Part shown: positions 8,270 to 18,801 of the stretch, piece by piece
Position numbering within the stretch: the stretch's first letter is position 1
Layout of the letters: every line of letters begins with the position of its first letter
Source: Pseudomonas mendocina
Lineage (GTDB): Bacteria > Pseudomonadota > Gammaproteobacteria > Pseudomonadales > Pseudomonadaceae
DNA length: 64,000 bases
Assembly (NCBI RefSeq): GCF_900636545.1
Contig: NZ_LR134290.1
Coordinates: 682,001 to 746,000 of the forward strand
Direction: 5' to 3'
Translations under genes and position numbers: made by a program
The notes under the pieces: generated by a model
What the model saw: only the letters and a program-made list of their open reading frames with translations
The model's database searches: none
What the model was told of the DNA's origin: nothing

Positions 8270-9067
8270 CTAGCGCACCACGAATACGTCGCAGGGCGCC
8301 TTGTGCAGGAAGTGCTGCGCCAGGCTGCCCAGCAAGGCCTGGGAAAAGGCACTGCGGCCGTGGCTGCCGAGCACCAACAGTTCTGATCGACGCATCTTGA
8401 TCTGCTCTTGCAGGCTACGCAGGATGCCACCCTGCAGCACCTCGTGGCTCAGCTTGGGACCTTCGGCCGGGAGCTTCTGCGCTTCGTCATGCAGCAACTG
8501 ATCGATCAGTCCCTGCTGGGTCTGTAGCTGCAGTTCTACCTGCTGCGGCGTGCCCTTGTCCGGCTCGAATACATGCAGGGCATGCAGTTCGGCATCGCCA
8601 GGCAGCAGCTGATAGGCCTGGCCGAGTGCGCTGCAGGCGCACAGGGAAAAGTCGATGGCGGCCAAGGCCCGCTGGTAAGGCTGGAAGTCGTTGCGCGCCA
8701 CCAGTAGCAGCGGCACGGTGCAGCGCCGCGCGATACGGTCGAGGCTGGTGCCGGAGAAGAAATCGTGACGTTTCTGATGCCCACCCAGGACCAGCAGGTC
8801 GCAGCCGCTGTCCTGCACCTGTTGCAGCACCACCTCGGAAGGCTTGCCGCTGAGCATGCGCAGTTCGGTACCGGGCGGGGCGTACTGGGTCAGGCTGCGA
8901 TCCAATGCCAGGCGCGCCTTTTCGTGTTGCTCGCTGTTCTGGCTGGGATCAAGCACGTGGAGCATGGTCAGGCGGGCGCCATGTTGCCGGGCCAGCTGGG
9001 TGGCGCGGCATAGGGCCATGTCAGCGGTATCGCGCAGGTCATGAGCGATGAGGATGTGATGGAACAT
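8270..9067 (-). CDS. Universal stress protein with two UspA domains
   Basis: 265 residues from ATG 9067 (MFHHILIAHD); an upstream in-frame ATG 33 bases earlier gives an unlikely arginine-rich extension. Two UspA domains in tandem: residues 1-~140 and ~145-265. ATP-binding G-2x-G-9x-G(S/T) pattern appears as GGHQKRHDFFSGTS in the first domain and GSHGRSAFSQALLGS in the second. Such tandem proteins are stress-induced cytoplasmic nucleotide-binding proteins; no specific partner can be named. Convergent with the ParA-like gene. Confidence 0.88.
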   Translation of the reverse strand: MFHHILIAHDLRDTADMALCRATQLARQHGARLTMLHVLDPSQNSEQHEKARLALDRSLTQYAPPGTELRMLSGKPSEVVLQQVQDSGCDLLVLGGHQKRHDFFSGTSLDRIARRCTVPLLLVARNDFQPYQRALAAIDFSLCACSALGQAYQLLPGDAELHALHVFEPDKGTPQQVELQLQTQQGLIDQLLHDEAQKLPAEGPKLSHEVLQGGILRSLQEQIKMRRSELLVLGSHGRSAFSQALLGSLAQHFLHKAPCDVFVVR

Positions 9068-9188
9068 GGTGGCGGCTCTCCTGCCGATACCCGTCGGCAA
9101 TTTTATTGTGCCTGTTCAGATAGCCGCTCTTTTGACCTGTGGCAAGGTCGGGGACTGTTTCCGATTGCGAACCCGCATAGCGACGTCA

Positions 9189-9632
9189 TCAGCGTAAACG
9201 CAATTGGTAGTGGCCGCGACTTTCTGCGACCACTTCGCCGCTGCCGTCGGTCAGTTGCAACTCCAGCAGGAACTCGGCCTTGCCCTGCTGGCTCGCTTGC
9301 GCTTCGAGACGGGAGATTTCCTCTGCCGAGAGACGTGCCTCCACCTGGATATCGCCCGTAGCTGAACGGCGAAAGCGCAGATTCATTTCCTTGATGATGG
9401 GATAGAAGCGTTGGACATCGAAGCTGGTCAGAAACAGCGCGCCACCGGGAATTTCGGCGAGGGTGAAGAGCGCGCCGGCGTACATGCTGCCGATATGGTT
9501 CTGGTTGCCTTGCAGCGGCATGCGCAGGCGCACGAAGCCAGGCTCGAGGACCTCGGCCTTGAGGCCACTGCGTTTGACGAAGGCGATTTGTTCTTCGGTG
9601 AGTTGGCGGGCGATTTCCACGGGTAGCGGCAT
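9189..9632 (-). CDS. Hotdog-fold thioesterase-like protein (YiiD C-terminal/DUF4442-like)
   Basis: 147 residues from ATG 9632 (MPLPVEIARQ). One hotdog domain: HIGSMYAGALFTLAEIPGG carries the N-x-H-G/S-M-H-type turn and helix seen in PaaI/YiiD-like thioesterases, then beta strands to the end. The frame is open upstream to 9743, but that stretch is low in coding character and overlaps a repeat. Probably cleaves an acyl-CoA or acyl-ACP thioester; substrate unknown. Separated from the universal stress gene by 121 bases and from trxC by 143 bases, all on the same strand. Confidence 0.75.
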   Translation of the reverse strand: MPLPVEIARQLTEEQIAFVKRSGLKAEVLEPGFVRLRMPLQGNQNHIGSMYAGALFTLAEIPGGALFLTSFDVQRFYPIIKEMNLRFRRSATGDIQVEARLSAEEISRLEAQASQQGKAEFLLELQLTDGSGEVVAESRGHYQLRLR

Positions 9633-9742
9633 GACAAAACTCCTTGGGCGGGCGCTTTGCCAGACTAAGGGGTCGGTGGTGGGCTGCAATTGACCGCAGC
9701 GCCCGTAGTGACTGGCCGAAGCGCTCAAGAGCTCCAGGCACA

Positions 9743-9765
9743 TAGCCCGGATTGCATCCGAGCTA
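9743..9765. repeat. Dispersed palindrome TAGCCCGGATTGCATCCGAGCTA
   Basis: A near-perfect 23-base palindrome (10-base arms, one mismatch, TGC centre) just beyond the trxC stop (minus strand). The same core recurs at 24709-24762, so it is a dispersed intergenic element of this genome. It can form a hairpin in the trxC transcript. Confidence 0.75.
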
Positions 9766-9775
9766 TAGGTGCATC

Positions 9776-10210
9776 CTAAATGCCCTGTTGGCGCAGCCAG
9801 GCCTGCAGTTGCGGTAGTGGCATGGCGCCACTCTGGCGGGCGACTTCGATACCTCCCTTGAACAGGATCAGGCTGGGAATGGAGCGGATGCCCAGTTTCC
9901 CGGCCAGATTCGGGTTGGCTTCGCTATCGAGCTTGCCCAGGCGGCAGCGTCCCTGCAGTTGCACGGCGGCCTGCTGGAAGGTCGGGGCGAAGGACTGGCA
10001 GGGGCCGCACCAACTGGCCCAGACATCTACCAGTAACGGCAGGTCGCCCTTGAGTTGGCTGGCGAAATTGGCCTGCGTGAGGGTGATGGGTACGCCTGGC
10101 AACACTTCGCTCTTGCAGCGGCCACAGCGTGGGGCATCGCCCAGGCGTTCGGCGGGAATGCGGTTGAGCCCGTTGCAGTGCGGGCAGGGGACTAGCAGGG
10201 GATCGCTCAT
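9776..10210 (-). CDS. trxC: Thioredoxin 2 (zinc-binding thioredoxin)
   Basis: 144 residues from ATG 10210, with GGAG 8 bases upstream. An N-terminal zinc ribbon with CPHC (9-12) and CGRC (29-32), then a thioredoxin domain with active site WCGPC (67-71) and the cis-proline in IRSIPSL. Both features define TrxC/thioredoxin 2, a cytosolic disulfide reductase often linked to oxidative stress and zinc. It lies downstream of metY on the same strand but a MITE-like element fills the 203-bp gap, so independent transcription is likely. Confidence 0.95.
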   Translation of the reverse strand: MSDPLLVPCPHCNGLNRIPAERLGDAPRCGRCKSEVLPGVPITLTQANFASQLKGDLPLLVDVWASWCGPCQSFAPTFQQAAVQLQGRCRLGKLDSEANPNLAGKLGIRSIPSLILFKGGIEVARQSGAMPLPQLQAWLRQQGI

Positions 10211-10222
10211 GATTCGGCTCCA

Positions 10223-10361
10223 GGGCACCTCTAAAAACTACCTGCGTTGCCATCACTGCGTTAAAAACAGACTCGGAATGCTCATGTACAAAAGTACACT
10301 CCGCTTCCTCGCCTGTTTTTGCCTTGTGCTGACTGCCTCGCCTACGTTTTTAGAAGTGCCC
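10223..10361. repeat. MITE-like long palindromic element between metY and trxC
   Basis: Terminal inverted repeats GGGCAC(C/T)TCTAAAAAC at the two ends, an internal matched pair AAAAACAG/CTGTTTTT, and a central GTACAAAAGTAC; the whole 139 bases folds into one long imperfect hairpin. TCCA lies directly outside both ends and could be a target-site duplication. It codes for nothing convincing. I recall sequences with the central GGAATGCTCATGTAC core as repeats in several Pseudomonas genomes. Confidence 0.75.
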
Positions 10362-10413
10362 TCCAAGTGGTTATGACTGCTATCTGGAGCCGAAGCAGCG
10401 GCTTTTCAAGCGA

Positions 10414-11691
10414 TCAGCCGCGTGCGGCCTCGAGAGCCTGGCTCAGGTCGGCGAGGATGTCGTCGATATGCTCGATGCCGATGGACAGGCGCACCATATC
10501 GCGCGGTACGCCGGCCTTATGCAGTTCTTCGTCGCTGAGCTGGCGGTGTGTGGTCGACGCCGGGTGGCAGGCCAGCGACTTGGCGTCGCCGATATTGACC
10601 AGGCGTACCACCAGTTGCAGCGCGTCGATGAAGCGTGCCCCGGCTTCCTGTCCGCCCTGGATGCCGAAGGAGAGAATCGCCGCCGGTTTGCCGCCGAAGT
10701 AGCGCTGGGCCAGTTCATGTTCGGGGTGATCGGCCAGGCCGGCGTATTTCACCCAGGCTACTTGCGGGTGGCTTTGCAGGTACTGCGCGACTTTCAGCGC
10801 GTTCTCGGTGTGCCGCTCCATGCGCAGGGCCAGGGTTTCCAGGCCTTGCAGGATGAGGAAGGCGTTGAATGGCGATAGCGCTGCGCCGGTGTTGCGCAGC
10901 GGCACCACGCGGCAGCGGCCGATGAAGGTAGCAGGGCCGAAGGCTTCGGTGTAGGTGACGCCGTGGTAGGAAGGATCGGGCGTGTTGAGCAGCGGGAAGC
11001 GCGCCTTGTTGTCGGCCCAGGGGAATTTACCGGAGTCGACCACGATGCCGCCGATGCTGGTGCCATGGCCACCGATGTACTTGGTCAGCGAGTGCACGAC
11101 GATGTCCGCGCCATGCTCGAAGGGACGGCAGAGAATCGGTGTGGCCACGGTGTTGTCGACGATCAGCGGCACGCCATGGCGGTGTGCGGCTTCGGCCAGC
11201 GCCGCGAGGTCGACGATGTTGCCGGCTGGGTTGCCAATGGATTCGCAGAATACCGCCTTGGTGCGGTCATCGATCAGCGCCTCGAGCGCGGCGATGTCAT
11301 CGTGCGCGGCGAAGCGGGTCTGGATACCGAAGCGCGGCAGGGTGTGGGCCAGCAGGTTGTAGGTGCCGCCGTAGAGCTTGGCCACCGAGACGATGTTGTC
11401 ACCAGCCTCGGCCACGGTCTGGATGGCGTAGGTGATGGCGGCCATGCCGGATGCCACGGCCAGCGCACCGACGCCGCCTTCCAGCGCCGCCACGCGCTCC
11501 TCGAGCACGGCGTTGGTCGGGTTCATGATGCGCGAATAGATGTTGCCAGCGACCTTCAGGTCGAACAGGTCGGCGCCGTGCTGGGTGTCGTCGAAGGCGA
11601 AAGAGCTGGTCTGGTAGATCGGTACCGCCACCGCCTTGGTAGTGGGATCCGGGTCGTAGCCAGCGTGGATGGCGAGTGTTTCCAATTTCAT
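10414..11691 (-). CDS. metY: O-acetylhomoserine/O-succinylhomoserine sulfhydrylase
   Basis: 425 residues, Cys/Met-metabolism PLP-enzyme family, full length for MetY. PLP-binding Lys204 in [11 protein letters not shown], substrate/PLP contacts in YSRIMNPTN and SGMAAI. It makes homocysteine from O-acylhomoserine and sulfide in methionine synthesis. The GAAGGA ribosome site lies 8 bases before ATG. Long bulge [19 protein letters not shown] and the 425-residue length separate it from MetB/MetC (about 390). A hairpin at 11745-11781 lies about 54 bases upstream of its start and may belong to its leader or to the gene before it. Confidence 0.94.
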   Translation of the reverse strand: MKLETLAIHAGYDPDPTTKAVAVPIYQTSSFAFDDTQHGADLFDLKVAGNIYSRIMNPTNAVLEERVAALEGGVGALAVASGMAAITYAIQTVAEAGDNIVSVAKLYGGTYNLLAHTLPRFGIQTRFAAHDDIAALEALIDDRTKAVFCESIGNPAGNIVDLAALAEAAHRHGVPLIVDNTVATPILCRPFEHGADIVVHSLTKYIGGHGTSIGGIVVDSGKFPWADNKARFPLLNTPDPSYHGVTYTEAFGPATFIGRCRVVPLRNTGAALSPFNAFLILQGLETLALRMERHTENALKVAQYLQSHPQVAWVKYAGLADHPEHELAQRYFGGKPAAILSFGIQGGQEAGARFIDALQLVVRLVNIGDAKSLACHPASTTHRQLSDEELHKAGVPRDMVRLSIGIEHIDDILADLSQALEAARG

Positions 11692-11744
11692 GCGAGCGTT
11701 CCTTCAGGGCAGATTGAAAGGATCGCAGCATGGATAAAGCGACG

Positions 11745-11781
11745 AGGCCCGGTCAATGCGCTGGCGCAATGAAACGGGCCT
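11745..11781 (-). terminator. Two-tier hairpin between the SLC13-type gene and metY
   Basis: Outer arms AGGCCCG/CGGGCCT and inner arms TGCGC/GCGCA. It follows the stop of the SLC13-type gene (11814) and precedes metY (start 11691). There is no T run after it, so it is a weak terminator candidate or part of the metY leader. Confidence 0.4.
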
Positions 11782-11813
11782 TGGGTTAGATCGTTGTATT
11801 CGTAGCTTATGCC

Positions 11814-13604
11814 TTAGACTGGCGTCAGCGGGAAGAACCAAGGGATGACCAGCGTTGCCACGCCCCACAGCAGCAGATTCAGGGGAATGCCAATTCTCAT
11901 GAAATCGGTGAAGCGATAACCGCCGGCGTTGTAGACGAAGGTGTTGGTCTGGTAGCCGATCGGAGTGGCGAAGCTGGCGCTGGCGGCGAACATCACCGCG
12001 ACCACGAAGGCGCGCGGGTCGACGCCCAGGTGCTGAGCCATGCCGATGGCGATGGGCGTCACCAGTACCGCCACCGCATTGTTGGACAGCATCTCGGTGA
12101 GGATCGAGGTGAACAGGTAGATGAAACTCAGCATCAATAGTGGTCCGGCCCAAGGCAGCCAGCCCATGACGTTCTCCACCAGCAGCTTGACCAAACCGAC
12201 CTTGTCCATGGCGATGCTGATGGCCAGCATGCCGAAGATCAGGCTGAGAATCTTCCAGTCCACCGCCTTGTAGGCGTCTTCCACGTCCAGGCAGCGGGTG
12301 GCCAGTACGGTGACGGCGCCGATGATCGCCAGGCCTTCGATGGGCATCACGCCAAAAGCAGCGAGCAGCATCACGGCCAGGGTCGCGAGAATGGCAATGG
12401 GCGCCTTGTCGCGGCGGAAGGCGCGCTCCTGCACGGCGTTGAGGCTGATCAGCTCGCCGTTGTCGGCGAAACGCTTGATCTGCGCTGGCGTGCCCTCGAC
12501 CAGCATCACATCGCCGAATTGCAACTCGAACTCGTCGAGGTTGCCCTGCACGTTCTCGTCCTGGCGATGCACGGCGAGCACGGCGATGCCGTAGCGCGCA
12601 GTGAGGTCGAGGTCGCGCATCGGTCGGTGGCTGTAGCGCGAGTTACGCCCGACGATGGCCTCAGCGAGGATTACGTCGTGGCTGCTGATGGTTTCGAAGG
12701 CATCGCCACGGTTGAAACTCAGGTGGCCGCTCTCGCGCAACTCCACTACATCCTTGACCTGGCCATGCAGTACCAGACGGTCGCCGCTGGCGAGCAGCGT
12801 TTCGGCGCCCGGCTCGGTCAGCTCCTGTTCATCGCGGAACAACTTGAGCACTTGCAGACCACTACCACCGTTAAGGTTGGCCTCGTGCAGGGTCTTGCCA
12901 ATCATTGGCGAGTCGTGCGGCACCAGCAGTTCGGTCATGAAGGTGCGAGACAGATCCGGGCGCAACTGGCGTGACAAGGTTTCCCGTTCTGGCAGCAGGC
13001 GGTGGCCGATGGTCAGCAGATAGAGCATGCCGAAGGCTGCCATGGCCAGACCGACGCCAGTGATCTCGAAGATGCCGAAGGGCTCCATGCCGGCCTTGCG
13101 TGCTACACCGTCGACCAGAATGTTGGTCGAGGTACCGATCATGGTCAGCGTGCCCCCGAGGATGGTGGCGTAGGACAGCGGGATCAACAGCTTGGACGGC
13201 AGGGTGCCGGCGCGGCGGGCAAGAGCGATCGCCACTGGAGTGAGAATGGCCACCACCGGCGTGTTGTTCAGGCAGGCGGAGACAACCAGCGCAGTGACGG
13301 TCAGGCCGGTAAGGACGCGAATCGGACTGGTGCCGACCAGGTCTCCCAGCCAGTTGCCGAGGGCGTCGATGCAGCCGGTGCGTTCCAAGGCGGCGGAGAG
13401 CACGAACATGCAGGCGATGGTCACCGGTGCGGAGTTGGACAGTACGCTGAGCACTTCACCAGGCGTCAGCAGCTGGGTGACCAGCAGGGCGGCGACGGCG
13501 ATGGCCGCGACGATATCCGGGCTCCATTTCTCGCGGACGAAGGCATAGAGCACCCAGATCAGCAGGGCGCCCACGAACAGGAGGGGCAGGGAATCCCAGA
13601 GCAT
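11814..13604 (-). CDS. SLC13/DASS-type transporter with central TrkA-C (RCK) domains
   Basis: 596 residues from ATG 13604 (MLWDSLPLLF). Two blocks of hydrophobic helices (about 1-190 and 400-596) flank a soluble middle (about 210-390) with two TrkA-C-like domains, e.g. GKTLHEANLNGGSGLQVL and GDRLVLHGQ, then GDVMLVEGTPAQI. Signature loops SACLNNTPVVAILTP and TEMLSNNAVAVLVTP with the SNN/NNT motifs of the divalent anion:Na+ symporter/ArsB fold occur in each half. Expected to be a Na+-coupled anion (sulfate, dicarboxylate or related) importer. A sulfate/sulfur role would fit metY next door, but that is only context. The extra 41 upstream in-frame residues are not membrane- or coding-like. Confidence 0.85.
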   Translation of the reverse strand: MLWDSLPLLFVGALLIWVLYAFVREKWSPDIVAAIAVAALLVTQLLTPGEVLSVLSNSAPVTIACMFVLSAALERTGCIDALGNWLGDLVGTSPIRVLTGLTVTALVVSACLNNTPVVAILTPVAIALARRAGTLPSKLLIPLSYATILGGTLTMIGTSTNILVDGVARKAGMEPFGIFEITGVGLAMAAFGMLYLLTIGHRLLPERETLSRQLRPDLSRTFMTELLVPHDSPMIGKTLHEANLNGGSGLQVLKLFRDEQELTEPGAETLLASGDRLVLHGQVKDVVELRESGHLSFNRGDAFETISSHDVILAEAIVGRNSRYSHRPMRDLDLTARYGIAVLAVHRQDENVQGNLDEFELQFGDVMLVEGTPAQIKRFADNGELISLNAVQERAFRRDKAPIAILATLAVMLLAAFGVMPIEGLAIIGAVTVLATRCLDVEDAYKAVDWKILSLIFGMLAISIAMDKVGLVKLLVENVMGWLPWAGPLLMLSFIYLFTSILTEMLSNNAVAVLVTPIAIGMAQHLGVDPRAFVVAVMFAASASFATPIGYQTNTFVYNAGGYRFTDFMRIGIPLNLLLWGVATLVIPWFFPLTPV

Positions 13605-13763
13605 GAAAATCCTTAGAACCGGCCTCTTTCCGTAAGGTTGCCTGACCGCTTGGACAGCAGGTTTTAGCTTACAGAATAGTGGGCAGATTCTTTGCGTCGA
13701 ATCTCGTGTGAGGTATCGGGCGCGCACTGGGCGGCCTGGCTGAGCGCAACGATAGAGAGGTTC

Positions 13764-13780
13764 TCTTAGATAGTCTAAGA
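13764..13780. promoter_or_regulatory. Perfect 17-base palindrome in the selO/SLC13 intergenic region
   Basis: TCTTAGA-TAG-TCTAAGA, 7-base arms with a 3-base spacer, in the 257-bp AT-richer gap between the selO stop (13862) and the SLC13-type start (13604). It could be an operator upstream of the SLC13-type gene; no regulator can be named. No gene is seen in the rest of this gap. Confidence 0.35.
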
Positions 13781-13861
13781 ATGTTTGGGTAGATTGATAT
13801 GCCTTTTCGGTTTAATAGATAAACCCCGAACGGCGTCTACTCGCCCCATACACCTAGCCAG

Positions 13862-15343
<1,482 letters not shown>

Positions 15344-18300
15344 TCAAGGTACTGCGGGCGGTTTGGGTGGTTGCTGCACACTGGCGGCGCCGGCGGCTGC
15401 GACCCTGGCCAGATCTTTCTGATCCAGCTTCTGCTCGCCATGTTCCAGGTTTTTCACGTACACCTCGACCTGGCGGAAGGCGATGTTGATGCCGTGCTTG
15501 GGGAATTCGCGGTCGATGAAACGATTGATCTCGTCGGTGGCCGGGTTGCGGTCGCCGAGGTCGCGCACGTGGATGCGCAGCTCGTGGTCCAGCGTGCTCT
15601 CGCCGAAGTTGAGGAAGTAGACGATGGGCCCCGGCTCCTTGAGCACGCGCGGGTTTTCCTGCGCCGCCTGCAGCAGCAGCTTGCGCACCAGGTCGAGGTC
15701 CGAGCCATAGCCGACGCCAACCTTGAGGGTGACGCGGGTGACCGTGTCGCTCAGTGACCAGTTGATCAACTGGCCGGTGATGAAGGTCTTGTTCGGAACG
15801 ATGATTTCCTTGTGATCGAAATCGGTGATGGTGGTGGCGCGAATGCGGATCTTGCTCACGGTGCCGGACAGATTGCCGATGGTTACCACGTCACCGATAC
15901 GCACTGGGCGCTCGAACAGGATGATCAAACCTGAAATGAAGTTGGCGAAGATTTCCTGTAGGCCGAAACCGAGGCCGACCGACAGCGCCGCCACCAGCCA
16001 CTGCAACTTGTCCCAACTGACGCCCAGCGTCGATAGCGTGGTGACGATGCCAATGGCGACCAGGGCGTAGGACAGCAAGGTGGTGGTGGCGTAGGCGCTG
16101 CCCTGCGCCAGGCGCATGCGTGACAGCACCAGCACCTCGAGCAGGCCGGGCAAGTTACGCGCCAGTGCCACGGTGATGGCGACGATGATCAGGGCACCGA
16201 TTACGTCCATCAGGCTGATGGGCACCAGTGTCGCGTTATCCCCGGTACCGCTGCTGTATTCGTAGAGGTTGATGGTGTCGAGGTAGGTGAATACGCCGAT
16301 CAGATCGGCCCAGACCGCGTACAGGCAAACCAGGAAGCCGCCTAGCAGGGCCAGGCGGATCAGGCGCAGCGATTGCTGGTTGACCTGCTCGATGTCCAGG
16401 GTCGGCTCTTCCACCGGCGCTTCGCCATCCAGGCTTTCCTTGCTTTGCGCCTGACGCTTGGCCAGGGCGCGTTGGTAGGCCAGGCGTCGTGCCGCGACGC
16501 TCAGCCCGCGGACCAGGGTGGCCTCGACGAGCAACAGGATGATCAGCAGATAAAGAGTGTCGATCAGCCGGTCGGTGAGCTTGAGCGCGGTGTAGTAGTA
16601 GCCGAATGCAACGGCGCCGATCAGTGCCAGTGGCAGCAGGTTGAACAGCACGCCGACCGTGGTGCGCAGGCCCGAGGTGTGCTCGCGCAGGGGGGCGCTG
16701 AACAGCAGGTGGAACAGCATCCAGGCCATCAGGGCATAGCAGCTCAGGACCACGATGATGCCGATCACATCGTTGGCCAGGCTCGCCGGCTGGTGTTCGG
16801 CGATGCTCACCACGGCCACCAGGGCCATCACCACCAGCCCAAGGCGACGCAGGTGCTGGCGGAAGAAGGCGACGTTGGCGGGTGGCCAGTGGAAGTGCAG
16901 GATGGCCACGCCGTCCGGGGACAGGATGCGGTGCAGGGTGTAGAACACCAGCCAGGCCTCTGCCATCTCGTAGAGCGCGGCGCCCAGGTAGAGGTTTTGC
17001 CCGCGTGCGTCGTGCAGCAGGGCGTAGCCGCACAGCGCCAGGAACAGTGCGACCGGCAGTGCCAGGATGATGTTGAGCCCCAGCGCCATTGGCGTGTGCA
17101 GCTGGCTGTCGTGCTTGTAATGGCCGATATCGCCGTGCAGGGCGCTGAGCTTGTCGAACAGATACTGGCGGCGCCAGAGTATCAGTGCGCAGAGCAGAAT
17201 CAGCGGCAGGAACACCAGCGGTCGCTCGATCAGGCCCGCGCCCAGTTCGCTGATGGCCATGCCCCAGGGCATGTCGGCCAGTTGCTGCTGAAAGTGATGC
17301 GGCGCCGTCTTCAGCCATTCGAGGTCGAGCGGCTTGTTGCTGGGAATCCAGAACATCTGCTCGTCGATGGTGGCGCGCAGGCTGCTGGCCGTGCTTTCCA
17401 GCTCCTTCTGGTTGAGCTGGAGGGTGATCGATTCGTTGAGCAGTGCGTTCAGCGAGCGGTTCAGGCGGTCGAGCAGTTCTCGGCGGGTATCGAGTTGCTC
17501 CAGCAGTGCCGTCCGAAGCTCTGTTGTGACTTCCTCGTTTGGTTGATCGGCCAGTAGGCTATCCACATAACGACTCGGGTCACTGATGTCGTCGCGTTGT
17601 TTGTTCAACTCGAACTGGTAGAGGCGAATGTCCGCAATCTCGTCAGCGAGCGAGCCATCTTCGAGCTTCAGTTTCGGTAGCGACTGCTTCTGCTGATAGA
17701 GAATCTTCGACAGCAGCAGGCTGCCCTGCAGTACTCGAATCTGCTCGTCCAGAGCCTGGTCCGCCTGCGCCAGGTTATCCAACTGCTGGCGAGTTCTCAG
17801 GTTCTGTTCGGTAAGGTCGTTGAGGCGATCGGTCGCCCGCAGCAGGTAGTCAGAGAGCTTGAGGTTTAGCGTGCTTTCCTTGGCCAAGAGTTTGTCCGAA
17901 CTGGCGCGCTCAGCTTCCAGCGACTGCTCGGCAACGGTTTGCTCCGATTCGGCGCGGCGGCGATCATTGATCAGGCTCTGCAATGCCTGACGCTCCTGCT
18001 CGGCGCGGTTGATACGTGTCTCAAGCAGAGCACGTTGAGCACTGCCCAGGTCCTGCAGCACACTGTTGCCTGCCAGCTCCTGGCGTCGCAGTTGCGTCTG
18101 CGCGGCGAGCAGTGCCAGTTCTGCATTGAACTGGTCACGGCGCTCCGGGCTCAGGGTCTTGCCGTCATAGCGACCGGCCTTGAGCGCATCGTTGATGATC
18201 TGGCTGCGCGCTTGGTTCTGACTGATCTCGGCTTGCGCGCGCTCGGGGCGCGTTTGGGCGGTGATCACCAGGCTGTTGGCTTCGATGATCGCCTTGTTCC

Positions 18301-18694
18301 ACTCGGTGAGCTGGTTGGAACGGTCAGTGAGCAGTTGCTCCAGTTGCGCCAGGCTGGTGCGCGCATGACGCTCTGCGATCGGCACTTCCGGGCTGGCCTT
18401 GAGTCGGCTCAGTTCGCGCTGGGCTTCGTTGATCAGGCGCGGCGCCTCGTCCAGTTGCTTGCGCAGGTCACTCAGGCGCTGATCGGCGGTCTGGCGGTCC
18501 TGCAGCATGCGCAGGGTTTGCTCCAGCGTTTGCTTGAGCACCAACTGCTCGGCTTCCGGCAGCTTGCGATCTGCCAAGGCGTCGAGGCTCTGCTGCACGT
18601 TTTCAATTTTTGGCGGCTCTTCGGCAAAAACAGGCGAGACGCCCAGACACAGAGCGAGTACGGCAGCGACAAGGGGGCGACGCAACAGGGACAT
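15344..18694 (-). CDS. mscK: Large mechanosensitive channel, MscK/KefA type
   Basis: 1116 residues. Signal peptide (residues 1-24, cleavage after VFA), a long periplasmic coiled-coil-rich region (about 30-470, many Gln/Leu/Arg heptads), then about eleven membrane segments and a C-terminal MscS domain: the pore-lining helix and GLGFGLQEIFANFISG, followed by the beta domain with ERPVRIGDVVTIG and IIVPNKTFITGQLINWS. This architecture is that of MscK/KefA (E. coli about 1120 residues), which releases solutes under membrane tension and, in E. coli, responds to external K+. In P. aeruginosa the equivalent gene also precedes selO (from memory). YbiO/MscM-type paralogues are the alternative identity. 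Confidence 0.88.
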   Translation of the reverse strand: MSLLRRPLVAAVLALCLGVSPVFAEEPPKIENVQQSLDALADRKLPEAEQLVLKQTLEQTLRMLQDRQTADQRLSDLRKQLDEAPRLINEAQRELSRLKASPEVPIAERHARTSLAQLEQLLTDRSNQLTEWNKAIIEANSLVITAQTRPERAQAEISQNQARSQIINDALKAGRYDGKTLSPERRDQFNAELALLAAQTQLRRQELAGNSVLQDLGSAQRALLETRINRAEQERQALQSLINDRRRAESEQTVAEQSLEAERASSDKLLAKESTLNLKLSDYLLRATDRLNDLTEQNLRTRQQLDNLAQADQALDEQIRVLQGSLLLSKILYQQKQSLPKLKLEDGSLADEIADIRLYQFELNKQRDDISDPSRYVDSLLADQPNEEVTTELRTALLEQLDTRRELLDRLNRSLNALLNESITLQLNQKELESTASSLRATIDEQMFWIPSNKPLDLEWLKTAPHHFQQQLADMPWGMAISELGAGLIERPLVFLPLILLCALILWRRQYLFDKLSALHGDIGHYKHDSQLHTPMALGLNIILALPVALFLALCGYALLHDARGQNLYLGAALYEMAEAWLVFYTLHRILSPDGVAILHFHWPPANVAFFRQHLRRLGLVVMALVAVVSIAEHQPASLANDVIGIIVVLSCYALMAWMLFHLLFSAPLREHTSGLRTTVGVLFNLLPLALIGAVAFGYYYTALKLTDRLIDTLYLLIILLLVEATLVRGLSVAARRLAYQRALAKRQAQSKESLDGEAPVEEPTLDIEQVNQQSLRLIRLALLGGFLVCLYAVWADLIGVFTYLDTINLYEYSSGTGDNATLVPISLMDVIGALIIVAITVALARNLPGLLEVLVLSRMRLAQGSAYATTTLLSYALVAIGIVTTLSTLGVSWDKLQWLVAALSVGLGFGLQEIFANFISGLIILFERPVRIGDVVTIGNLSGTVSKIRIRATTITDFDHKEIIVPNKTFITGQLINWSLSDTVTRVTLKVGVGYGSDLDLVRKLLLQAAQENPRVLKEPGPIVYFLNFGESTLDHELRIHVRDLGDRNPATDEINRFIDREFPKHGINIAFRQVEVYVKNLEHGEQKLDQKDLARVAAAGAASVQQPPKPPAVP

Positions 18695-18751
18695 GGTCGA
18701 TCTATCTGGTGAGTTGACGATGGCAGTTTAGGCCGTTTGCGACACAACGAA

Positions 18752-18775
18752 CACGCGGGCCTTGAGGCCCGCGTG
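18752..18775. terminator. Hairpin terminator after the nhaP2-type gene
   Basis: Perfect 10-base arms CACGCGGGCC/GGCCCGCGTG with a TTGA loop, between the antiporter stop (18802) and the mscK start (18694). On the minus strand it is followed by TTCGTTG, a weak T tract, so it probably ends the antiporter transcript. Confidence 0.65.
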
Positions 18776-18801
18776 CGATGGTGACTGATGCTAGCAGCTT
18801 C

